Assembly: GCA_019307645.1 (NCBI GenBank)
Contig: JAFDJF010000026.1
Location: forward strand, 1-11,019
Direction of reading: 5' to 3'
DNA length: 11,019 nt
DNA from: Deltaproteobacteria bacterium
Lineage (GTDB): Bacteria > Desulfobacterota > DSM-4660 > Desulfatiglandales > Desulfatiglandaceae
Numbering within the stretch: the first letter of the stretch is position 1; every line of letters starts with the position of its first letter. Below are positions 1 to 6,544 of the stretch, piece after piece. A program made the translations under genes and the position numbers. Below the pieces are notes generated by a model, which had not been told where the DNA came from, searched no databases, and saw nothing but the letters and a program-made list of their open reading frames with translations.

Positions 1-179
1 GGGCTCGCGCAAAAATAACTTCACATTTTGGCATCTCATCTTCAGGTCACTCTTGACATATTATGAAGATCAAAAACCTTGAAATAGTCCACTATTACTG
101 CACCTTTTGCTCTTTATAAATATGTCAATATTAACCCAAATCTGAGCGCCAAAATGTGAATTTATTTTTCCGCGAACCC
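1..179. repeat. Inverted-repeat element, family A (MITE-like)
   Basis: The arm at 1-32 (starting GGGCTCGCGC) and the reverse complement of 148-179 match at 29 of 32 positions by eye. A second, inner inverted pair lies within it: TTGACATAT at 53-61 and ATATGTCAA at 120-128. The whole stretch could therefore fold into a long imperfect hairpin. There is no open reading frame inside, so if mobile it would be non-autonomous. The left arm touches the window edge, so the element may extend further. A related copy occurs at 4327-4367. Confidence 0.7.
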
Positions 180-306
180 TTAAGTGGTTAAAGTAGCAGT
201 TATTGTCTAAACAAATACCCTTTGCAAAAAAATGGGCAGCCAACACGATTCAGTCTCTTAATTATTTTGTCCCAAATTATTTTGCCGACATTTTTGATCG
301 AAATAC

Positions 307-313
307 AAAGGAC
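307..313 (+). promoter_or_regulatory. Ribosome binding site supporting a GTG start
   Basis: AAAGGAC lies 8 bases before the GTG at 322. It supports this GTG as the start, which matches the beginning of the first beta strand of the protein family. Confidence 0.6.
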
Positions 314-321
314 AACAAAAC

Positions 322-1011
322 GTGATATTTATTGCCGACAATATCCGAATCACGGACAGTATTATTGAAAAGGCTATAGATGAGTTCGACCCACAGCCGA
401 TCCAGGAGATGACAAAAAGATGTGTGGCTGCAGGCGCTGAGGCCATAGATATAAACTCAGGCCCGCTCAATCGAGACCCTGAGAAGAAAATGGAATTTCT
501 GGTCGAATCGATCCAGGATGTTACAGAACTTCCCCTTCTGATTGACACAACGAATCCAAAGGCCCTCGAGGCGGGTCTTCGTGCAAGCAAAAACAAGACG
601 ATCATAAACGGGTTTTCTCTGGAGCCTGTTAAACTCAAATCCATACTCCCGCTTGCAGAGAAATTCAAAAAGGCAGGACTCACTAACGCGCATTTGATCA
701 TAGACCCGATCGTAGCGCCTCTTATATGGCAGGATGGAAATTTCCAGGATATGGAGATTCTATCAGTAATAAGGACTCTCCCTGAACTTCTGGGATTTGA
801 TGTCAGAACCATTAGCGGTCTTTCAAACCTCACCGCCGGAAACGGGGACAGGGGAAAGAAGCTCCTTATGGAAGAGACCTATCTTCCCATGCTTCTTGAA
901 GCCGGCCTCAGCATGGTCCTGGTGGATGTGTTTCATGAAAAAACAATGCGGACCGCGAGGGCATGCAGGGCGCTTATGAGCCAGAAGGTTTTTTCGTGGG
1001 GTGAGGTTTAG
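322..1011 (+). CDS. Pterin-binding (DHPS-like) protein, MtrH/AcsE-type methyltransferase family, shortened
   Basis: The 229-residue product resembles the pterin-binding TIM-barrel family that includes methyltetrahydrofolate:corrinoid/iron-sulfur protein methyltransferase (AcsE) and MtrH-like proteins, which move methyl groups between tetrahydrofolate-type carriers and corrinoid proteins in the cytoplasm. Recognisable blocks are AIDINSGP (41-48), the LIDTTNP strand with Asp75, INGFSLEP with Asn96, IIDPIVAPL with Asp128, and ISGLSNL with Asn169. These align with the pterin-binding Asp and Asn residues of AcsE. The start is GTG with AAAGGAC upstream. The protein is about 30 residues shorter than usual: helix EPVKLKSILPLAEKF (101-115) runs almost directly into KKAGLTNAHLIIDP, so the segment expected to form barrel strand 5 and most of helix 5 is absent. 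Activity is therefore uncertain. No other Wood-Ljungdahl gene is next to it. Confidence 0.8.
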   Translation: MIFIADNIRITDSIIEKAIDEFDPQPIQEMTKRCVAAGAEAIDINSGPLNRDPEKKMEFLVESIQDVTELPLLIDTTNPKALEAGLRASKNKTIINGFSLEPVKLKSILPLAEKFKKAGLTNAHLIIDPIVAPLIWQDGNFQDMEILSVIRTLPELLGFDVRTISGLSNLTAGNGDRGKKLLMEETYLPMLLEAGLSMVLVDVFHEKTMRTARACRALMSQKVFSWGEV

Positions 1012-1067
1012 CGGGCTTCCACGCTGCCTTGACAACCGTCGAGCCTGGTGTTAAATTTCCCACCTCT

Positions 1068-1235
1068 GAGCCAATTTCAAAACGTTCCATTTTGGCCAAT
1101 CTCGGCGTTGGGCTCAAATTTTAATCCTCAAAATACTTAATGTATTCCTGCGGTTAAAAATTTCGCCCGCCCCCGCTCAAAGTCCGGGATCTTCGACTTG
1201 ACCTTGACCAAACTGAAACGTTTTGAAACTGGCTC
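1068..1235. repeat. Inverted-repeat element, family B, in the spacer before glyQ
   Basis: GAGCCAATTTCAAAACGTT at 1068-1086 is repeated inverted at 1217-1235 with 18 of 19 matches. CCTCTGA occurs as a direct repeat at the two borders (1063-1069 and 1235-1241). In the middle, 1111-1168 forms its own hairpin: AAATTTTAA (1116-1124) faces TTAAAAATTT (1154-1163), and AATAC (1132-1136) faces GTATT (1142-1146) around a TTAAT loop. No coding capacity is visible. It fills most of the 261-base spacer between the pterin-binding protein and glyQ and looks like a MITE or REP-type palindromic element. Confidence 0.7.
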
Positions 1236-1272
1236 CTCTGAATGATGATTAATACTATGCCGGGGGTGACTT

Positions 1273-2148
1273 GTGACCTTTCAAGAACTTATTTTATCCC
1301 TTCAAAAATACTGGGCAGACAAAGGCTGCCTGATTCAGCAGCCATATGATCTGGAGGTTGGGGCCGGGACCTTTAACCCTGCGACTTTAATGAGGGTCTT
1401 GGGACCGGAACCATGGTCCGTGGCCTATGTGGAACCTTCCAGACGCCCTACGGACGGCAGATATGGAGAAAACCCGAACCGGTTGGGGCATTACTACCAG
1501 TTCCAGGTTATTATCAAACCTTCTCCGATTGAGATACAGGATCTTTATCTCGGCAGCCTTGTAGCCCTTGGAATCGATCCGCTTGAGCACGACATACGGT
1601 TTGTAGAGGATGACTGGGAATCGCCCACGCTTGGTGCTTCGGGGCTCGGCTGGGAGGTGTGGCTTGACGGCATGGAGATCACCCAGTTCACCTATTTTCA
1701 ACAGGCAGGAAGTATCAGACTGGACCCGATTTCAGTGGAAATAACCTACGGACTGGAAAGAATCAGCATGTACCTGCAGGAAAAAGATAACGTTTATGAT
1801 CTCATGTGGAACGATACATTGACCTACGGAGATGTCCACAAAAAGGGTGAATGGGAGCTTTCGGTCTATAATTTCGAACTGGCCGATGTGGACATGCTCT
1901 TGAAGATGTTTGATTTGTATGAACAGGAAGCAATAAAGGTTGGTGAGAAGGGCCTGGTCCTTCCGGCTTATGATTACTGCCTGAAGTGTTCTCATACCTT
2001 CAATATCCTGGATGCAAGAGGGGCAATCAGCGTGACTGAAAGAACCCATTACATTGAGCGTATCAGGAACCTGGCTCGCCTTGCTTCAAAGAACTATATC
2101 GCCCAGCGGGAAGAAATGGGCTATCCCTTAATGAACAGTGATCAGTGA
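1273..2148 (+). CDS. glyQ: Glycyl-tRNA synthetase alpha subunit
   Basis: The 291-residue protein is the catalytic alpha subunit of the bacterial heterotetrameric glycyl-tRNA synthetase, which activates glycine with ATP and charges tRNA-Gly together with GlyS. Family signatures run the full length: the N-terminal [43 protein letters not shown], the block [53 protein letters not shown], the class II core [14 protein letters not shown], and [14 protein letters not shown] near the end. The start is GTG at 1273 with GGGGGTGA just upstream; the preceding in-family residues fit. The last residues (NSDQ) and the stop codon fall inside a 7-base tandem repeat, so the extreme C-terminus is probably not ancestral. 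glyS follows after a 99-base spacer. Confidence 0.97.
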   Translation: MTFQELILSLQKYWADKGCLIQQPYDLEVGAGTFNPATLMRVLGPEPWSVAYVEPSRRPTDGRYGENPNRLGHYYQFQVIIKPSPIEIQDLYLGSLVALGIDPLEHDIRFVEDDWESPTLGASGLGWEVWLDGMEITQFTYFQQAGSIRLDPISVEITYGLERISMYLQEKDNVYDLMWNDTLTYGDVHKKGEWELSVYNFELADVDMLLKMFDLYEQEAIKVGEKGLVLPAYDYCLKCSHTFNILDARGAISVTERTHYIERIRNLARLASKNYIAQREEMGYPLMNSDQ

Positions 2149-2163
2149 TCAGTATTCAGTAAG
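2136..2163. repeat. Short 7-base tandem repeat across the glyQ stop
   Basis: CAGTGAT occurs twice (2136-2142, 2143-2149), followed by the degenerate units CAGTATT and CAGTAAG to 2163. The glyQ TGA stop (2146-2148) sits inside the second unit. Confidence 0.6.
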
Positions 2164-2238
2164 AACCTTTCGACTTTTCGACTCTGTATTTAAGTGGGTA
2201 ACGTTTTAAAACGATAATAATAATTTATCATATAATCA

Positions 2239-2245
2239 CGGAAAG
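2239..2245 (+). promoter_or_regulatory. glyS ribosome binding site
   Basis: CGGAAAG lies just before the ATG at 2248 and fixes that start; the protein begins with the conserved LLLEIGTEEIPSGY block. Confidence 0.5.
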
Positions 2246-2247
2246 CT

Positions 2248-4326
2248 ATGGTTGCTGAACTTCTTTTAGAAATCGGGACAGAGGAAATCCCCTCAGGTTA
2301 TCTGGAGGAGGGGGTAAAGGCGCTTAAACATTTTGCTGAGGCCTGTTTGGAGGAAAACCGCATTGAAATGGCCGGCGGGATTTATACCTTTGGTACGCCA
2401 AGGAGGCTGGTCCTCATTGGAAAAGCCATTGCCGAACAGCAGGAAGACCTTGTGCAGGAAATCACGGGTCCCCCAAAGAAAGTAGCCTATGATGACGAAG
2501 GATACCCCACAAAGGCTGCGATGGGTTTTGCCAAGAGACAGGGCATCCCCGTTGAAGAGCTGGAATGCATCGAAACGCCGAAAGGGGAATACCTCTATGT
2601 CAAAAGCCAGGTTCCCGGTAGACTCACAAGGGATATTCTGGCAGAGGCGTTGCCGGAGCTCGTCGCAAAGATCCGCTGGCCCAAGTCCATGCGCTGGGGG
2701 GCTGTTGATGTCCCGTTTGTCCGGCCTGTTCACTGGGTGCTGGCACTTTTTAACGGGGAAGTCATTCCCTTTGAATTTGCCGGCGTGGCAAGCAGCAATA
2801 TTACGTGGGGCCACCGTTTCATGGCACCTGATCCCATGCAGATATACAGCGTGCAGGGTTACCTCAAGGGGATGAAGGAGAGTTCCATCCTGATCGATCA
2901 GAAGGAAAGAGAACAGGTCGTGGAGAAGGTCTCAAAGGCGGTGGCCGAAAAGGCGGGGGGTGTCCCTGCAGAGGATCCGGACCTGGTATCGACGGTTGCC
3001 AATCTTGTGGAATATCCTTCGGCGGTTTGCGGCGGTTTTGATTCAGATTTTCTGAATCTGCCTGATCCCGTGCTTATTACGGCCATGAAAGAACATCAGA
3101 AGTATTTTGCAGTTTACAATTCTGAAGGTCGGTTGATGCCAAACTTTGTGGCGGTGAACAATACGATTACGAAAGATGAATCAGTGGTGAGGAAAGGCCA
3201 TGAACGAGTTTTGCGGGCCAGACTTTCAGACGCGAATTTCTTTTTTACAGAGGACGGAAAACGCCCGCTTGGGGATCGGATTGAAGATCTGAAAAGGGTG
3301 ATATACCAGGCCGAACTGGGGACCTCATACGCCAAAGTACAACGGTTTACCCGATTGGCCGAATACCTGGCTGAAAAGTTTCTGCCGGAAAAACTTGATC
3401 ATGTGAAGACTGCGGCAGGGCTTTGCAAGTGTGACCTCATCACCCACATGGTTACGGAATTTCCAGGCCTCCAGGGTGTGATAGGGAAAGAGTATGCCCG
3501 TATGGAGGGGTATCCCGAGGAGGTCTGTCTGGCTATCCATGAGCACTATCTCCCGGCAAGGGCAGAGGGCCGTCTCCCTGCTTCAAAGGTCGGGGCCGTG
3601 GTCAGTCTTGCAGACCGCATGGACACGATAACAGGGTGTTTTGCAATCGGCCTTGTCCCTACCGGGAATACGGACCCATTTGCCTTACGCAGACATGCGC
3701 TTGCCATTATTCGGATCGTGGAAGACATGGGATGGGACTTGTCGCTGAGTGAGTTTATTGAAATGGCCCTCTCTGTCTTAGGTGAAGAAATTGATTTTGA
3801 CCGTGATGCGGTACTTGCCCATGTGCAGGACTTTTTCAGGGAGCGGTACCGGCACATGATGCTCAGATCGGGCTATGAGTCTGATACGATCGTAGCCGTT
3901 ATATCCGTCACGTTTGATCGAATCTGCGGGCTGCGTTCAAGGATTGACCAACTAAAGAAGTTTGCATCGGAATCAGAAGAGTTCCAGGCTCTTACGTTGA
4001 CCTTTAAGCGGGTCACCAACATCCTCAAGAAACAGAAACAGACTTATAATGTGACGCCTGAGCTGTTCAAGGAGACCTGCGAATCTTCTCTGTGGGAGGT
4101 CTATCAGGCAGTCAAAGACGATGTTTACGGATGCCTGGAGAAAAAAGAATACCATGAGGCCCTGAATCTTATGGCCAGGCTCAGGAAACCTGTGGATGAG
4201 TTTTTTGATGGAGTGGAAGTCCTTACAAAAAAGGATGACAAATTAAGAGGAAACAGGGTAGGGCTTTTGCAGCATCTGGCAGATCTTTTTCTCAGTGTTG
4301 CAGACTTTTCCAAATTTTCTGTTTAA
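2248..4326 (+). CDS. glyS: Glycyl-tRNA synthetase beta subunit
   Basis: The 692-residue protein is the full-length beta subunit of bacterial glycyl-tRNA synthetase. It contributes tRNA recognition and is required with GlyQ for glycylation. Signatures seen are LLLEIGTEEIPSGYLEEG at the N-terminus, ITGPPKKVAYD, KIRWPKSMRWG, FVRPVHWVLALFNGEVIPFEFAG, MKEHQKYFAVYNSEGRL, AVNNTITKDE (about 304-313), VLRARLSDANFFFTEDGK, the HD-like region CDLITHMVTEFPGLQGVIG (about 395-413), LADRMDTITGCFAIGL, TGNTDPFALRRHALAIIRI, and a C-terminal DALR-type anticodon-binding domain from about residue 580. No frameshift or internal stop is visible. It follows glyQ closely and probably shares its transcript. A GC-rich hairpin begins one base after the stop codon. 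Confidence 0.97.
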   Translation: MVAELLLEIGTEEIPSGYLEEGVKALKHFAEACLEENRIEMAGGIYTFGTPRRLVLIGKAIAEQQEDLVQEITGPPKKVAYDDEGYPTKAAMGFAKRQGIPVEELECIETPKGEYLYVKSQVPGRLTRDILAEALPELVAKIRWPKSMRWGAVDVPFVRPVHWVLALFNGEVIPFEFAGVASSNITWGHRFMAPDPMQIYSVQGYLKGMKESSILIDQKEREQVVEKVSKAVAEKAGGVPAEDPDLVSTVANLVEYPSAVCGGFDSDFLNLPDPVLITAMKEHQKYFAVYNSEGRLMPNFVAVNNTITKDESVVRKGHERVLRARLSDANFFFTEDGKRPLGDRIEDLKRVIYQAELGTSYAKVQRFTRLAEYLAEKFLPEKLDHVKTAAGLCKCDLITHMVTEFPGLQGVIGKEYARMEGYPEEVCLAIHEHYLPARAEGRLPASKVGAVVSLADRMDTITGCFAIGLVPTGNTDPFALRRHALAIIRIVEDMGWDLSLSEFIEMALSVLGEEIDFDRDAVLAHVQDFFRERYRHMMLRSGYESDTIVAVISVTFDRICGLRSRIDQLKKFASESEEFQALTLTFKRVTNILKKQKQTYNVTPELFKETCESSLWEVYQAVKDDVYGCLEKKEYHEALNLMARLRKPVDEFFDGVEVLTKKDDKLRGNRVGLLQHLADLFLSVADFSKFSV

Positions 4327-4367
4327 GGGTTCGCGCAGAAATAAATTCACATTTTTGGCGCGAGCCC
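4327..4367. repeat. Compact copy of family A repeat forming a GC-rich hairpin
   Basis: GGGTTCGCGC (4327-4336) pairs with GCGCGAGCCC (4358-4367) over 10 base pairs including one G-U, around a 21-base AT-rich loop. The segment 4327-4359 closely matches the arms at 1-32 and 148-179. It lies between the convergent glyS and pilZ genes, directly after the glyS stop. It could act as a transcript end or 3' stabiliser, but no run of T follows the stem on either strand, so it is not a standard intrinsic terminator. Confidence 0.7.
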
Positions 4368-4434
4368 TAAGGGCCAATACTCCAAAAAAAGATGTCTATA
4401 AACAATTCCCTTTCAGGACCCGGATTCTTTACTA

Positions 4435-4842
4435 TTAAGCAGCCTTCTGACTCATCCCAAATGCATATGCTCCCTTGGCCCTTATCTTGGGAAGGATCTT
4501 CTGGACCAATTCTCTTTTTTCCTGAGCTGTAACCGCTTTTCCATTCTTGTATGAGATGACGTCAGTTTTAATTCCCGCCCGATAAACCCATTGCTTATCT
4601 ATGTAGTCGCCCAGGGTCCAGACAACCATGCCGTGAAAAACGAATTCTTCATGAATTTGTATGGAAATGGTCAGGCTTGTATAGGGATTAATTCCTTTGT
4701 GTAACTGGATTTCCATGCCGCCCCCACTGATATTGTTTGCTGTAGCGGTAATGGAGGCATCCGGTGTAGTGACTTGGGTTTGTATTGATATTTTATACCT
4801 TGGCTCTTTTCTGCGATCGCCGTTTTTGTTGTTCCCTTCCAT
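4435..4842 (-). CDS. PilZ-domain protein, probable cyclic di-GMP receptor
   Basis: The 135-residue cytoplasmic protein has the two PilZ ligand motifs: an RxxxR cluster at RRKEPR (residues 10-15) and NISGGG (37-42), fitting the (D/N)xSxxG pattern. The intervening and following beta-rich sequence fits one PilZ barrel. PilZ proteins bind cyclic di-GMP and relay it to motility, polysaccharide or other outputs, but no partner domain is present and the target cannot be named. The C-terminal part (about 105-135) is a Lys-rich helical tail. There is no signal peptide or membrane segment. The ATG at 4842 is preceded by AGGAG at 4851-4855, eight bases away. It is a lone gene convergent with glyS. Confidence 0.85.
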   Translation of the reverse strand: MEGNNKNGDRRKEPRYKISIQTQVTTPDASITATANNISGGGMEIQLHKGINPYTSLTISIQIHEEFVFHGMVVWTLGDYIDKQWVYRAGIKTDVISYKNGKAVTAQEKRELVQKILPKIRAKGAYAFGMSQKAA

Positions 4843-5523
4843 TCCTTTTTCTCCTAAGCGTTAAATGTTTTTGCAATGGGTTTCAGGCGAAGAAGTCAAT
4901 GCAGGATGATTAATATGGTTTGTCACTTCTATGAAATAATGGATTGAAGATGCAAGTTGATGGCAAAAGAAGCAAGTAATGTGCCAGCTATGCCTAGTGT
5001 GGTGAGCTCCTGTGTGAAATATATGAAATATATATAAATATCGATAGGTTGAAATGTTTCTGATGGCGGGTTAGACTGCCTGTGATAATGCATGCGGATC
5101 TGAAAACACTTATACCAGATCATATGGGTGTATCGAAAAAGATACGGCATTTGATTCCAAAACGAAATTCACAGCCTCTCCGGGTGGGGTCAGAGACAAC
5201 CTGGCTCTCAACGGCATTAACTTAAGGGAATGCCCAATAAGTTTCCGCCGGTATTAATTTTGCGTGCCAGGTAAAACCGAATAACGAATATCGATTACAT
5301 GAATTCCGAATGACGAAGGAAGGAGTTTTTGTCCATGATATAAAATAAATATCGCGAAGCGATTCCATCCTTCGGTACTTGTTATTCGTGATCCAATATT
5401 CGTCGGTTCAATTTTTCCGCGCGTAGTAGTAAAGTCTGATGCTGCAGTTTAATAAAAATCGTTAAGTTAATGACATTGACCTGGCTCTACCGTATTAGAT
5501 ATGGCATCAGCCGTGAATCCGGG
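4843..5523. other. Gene-poor spacer with repeats
   Basis: About 680 bases between the divergent start of the PilZ gene and the end of the amidohydrolase gene. The longest frame here (4929-5150, minus) encodes 73 residues with no family resemblance and low-complexity Ile/Tyr-rich sequence from an AT-rich track near 5020-5045, so it was not called. Bases 5184-5501 hold repeat element C. No tRNA or other RNA gene was recognised. Confidence 0.6.
5184..5501. repeat. Nested inverted-repeat element, family C
   Basis: CATTAACTTAA at 5215-5225 is repeated exactly inverted as TTAAGTTAATG at 5462-5472. Just outside these arms, ACCTGGCTCT occurs as a direct repeat at 5199-5208 and 5479-5488. Inside, 5278-5319 and 5369-5408 form an imperfect inverted pair, and at the centre ATCGC/GCGAT (5351-5355/5359-5363) closes a GAA loop. 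Parts of it recur near the window end: 5278-5319 matches 10867-10901 in reverse, and TGGCTCTACCGTATTAGATA (5482-5501) resembles 10976-10994. No transposase is present. Confidence 0.65.
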
Positions 5524-6519
5524 TTACGACAAATTGAGTAAACGCCTGACATTATCCTCAAATATTTTTTTCTTCTGAGAATCATCAATGGCCATCTGTT
5601 CAATGGCTTCAATGGTCTGTCTTGTGAATCTTTCCCCGAGTTCATTGTCAAAAGGCAGATCCGTACCAAACAGCATATGATCCGTACCGCAAAAGGCATG
5701 GCCGCACATTAATCCAGGGGTGCTTCCGTTAATGGCCGTATCATAATAAAACATCTTGAAGTACTCTAATGGCGTCTTGGAAAGGTGTGCCAGGGCATCT
5801 TCCCCAAAAAGCATTTGGTACATGTCATAGGAGCATTCTATCCTTTGCTCCAAATATGGTATCATGGCGCCGCAATGGTGTGTGATAATTTTCAGGTTTG
5901 GGTATTTTTCCAATACGCCACTTAACACCAGCCTCGTCATCATAACAGAGGTTTCATAGGGCCATCCAAGGACCGCGCTGATCATATACTGCGACATTTC
6001 TTCGGTCCTGTAGTCCGCATAGTCGGGGGTTCTCACAGGGTGAATCCATATGGGCAGATTGTGCTGAGACATTTTTTCATAGAGTGGCAAAAATTCGGGC
6101 AGGTCCAGAGGCTTATCATTTATGGGTGTATTTATTTGCACCCCTTTGAAGTTCAATTCATTGATGGCCCTGTCCGCCTCTTTTAATGCGGCATCCATAT
6201 TATTCATGGGCAGACATGCTGCTGCTGCCACAAATCTGTCAGGGTGCTTGAGGACCAGTTCAGCCATTTCATCATTTGCAATCCGGGTTAAATCCGCAGC
6301 CGTTTTTGGATCAGCGATGCCTTCAATAGGAGGCAAACCCAAAGTTATCACCTGCCTTAGCCCTTCAAATTTGTCCATTATCCTGAATCTATGATCCATG
6401 TCAAATAACGTTGGAACGGACTCAATAAGCATTTTAGGGGGAGATCCTTCGGGAATTGCCTTGTAGAGCGCTTCTTTATATTTTTGGGGTATAACATGGT
6501 TAAATACATCTATTTTCAT
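5524..6519 (-). CDS. Amidohydrolase family protein (COG2159, ACMSD/resorcylate-decarboxylase-like)
   Basis: The 331-residue protein is a metal-dependent TIM-barrel enzyme of the amidohydrolase-2 group, whose members are decarboxylases and hydrolases of aromatic or cyclic acids. Visible markers are the N-terminal strand IDVFNHVIP with His8, PDRFVAAACLPMNN, FKGVQINTPINDKPLD, IWIHP with His160, LKIITHHCGAMIPYLEQR with His214/His215, and LFGTDLPFDNE with Asp287. These are the expected metal and catalytic positions. The first His of the usual HxH motif is Phe6. There is no signal peptide, so it is cytoplasmic. The ATG at 6519 has a perfect AGGAGG at 6528-6533, eight bases away, and lies 25 bases after the mvhD stop, so it is the last visible gene of the hdr operon. 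The substrate cannot be deduced from the sequence. Confidence 0.88.
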   Translation of the reverse strand: MKIDVFNHVIPQKYKEALYKAIPEGSPPKMLIESVPTLFDMDHRFRIMDKFEGLRQVITLGLPPIEGIADPKTAADLTRIANDEMAELVLKHPDRFVAAAACLPMNNMDAALKEADRAINELNFKGVQINTPINDKPLDLPEFLPLYEKMSQHNLPIWIHPVRTPDYADYRTEEMSQYMISAVLGWPYETSVMMTRLVLSGVLEKYPNLKIITHHCGAMIPYLEQRIECSYDMYQMLFGEDALAHLSKTPLEYFKMFYYDTAINGSTPGLMCGHAFCGTDHMLFGTDLPFDNELGERFTRQTIEAIEQMAIDDSQKKKIFEDNVRRLLNLS

Positions 6520-6527
6520 TGTATAAA

Positions 6528-6533
6528 CCTCCT
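6528..6533 (-). promoter_or_regulatory. Strong Shine-Dalgarno for the amidohydrolase
   Basis: On the minus strand this is AGGAGG, eight bases before the ATG at 6519, in the short gap after the mvhD stop. It suggests efficient independent translation within the operon. Confidence 0.8.
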
Positions 6534-6544
6534 AATGAATTTCT

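Noticed and set aside
53..58. TTGACA as a -35 box for the first gene
   Set aside because: It is part of an inverted-repeat arm (53-61/120-128), is far from the start at 322, and has no -10 box at proper spacing.
260..284. AATTATTTTG direct repeat (260-269 and 275-284) as an operator
   Set aside because: Two 10-base AT-rich copies 15 bases apart are weak evidence in such AT-rich leader sequence.
2231..2236. Perfect TATAAT as a glyS promoter -10 box
   Set aside because: It lies only 11 bases before the ATG, leaving almost no leader, and no -35 box is seen at 16-18 bases upstream. The spacer is AT-rich, so chance is likely.
4327..4367. Intrinsic terminator shared by glyS and pilZ
   Set aside because: The stem is strong, but no T-run follows on either strand and the loop is long. 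It is better described as a repeat copy, although a role at transcript ends remains possible.
4929..5150. Minus-strand 73-residue open frame
   Set aside because: No recognisable family, a low-complexity Ile/Tyr segment from an AT-rich track, and no clear ribosome binding site.
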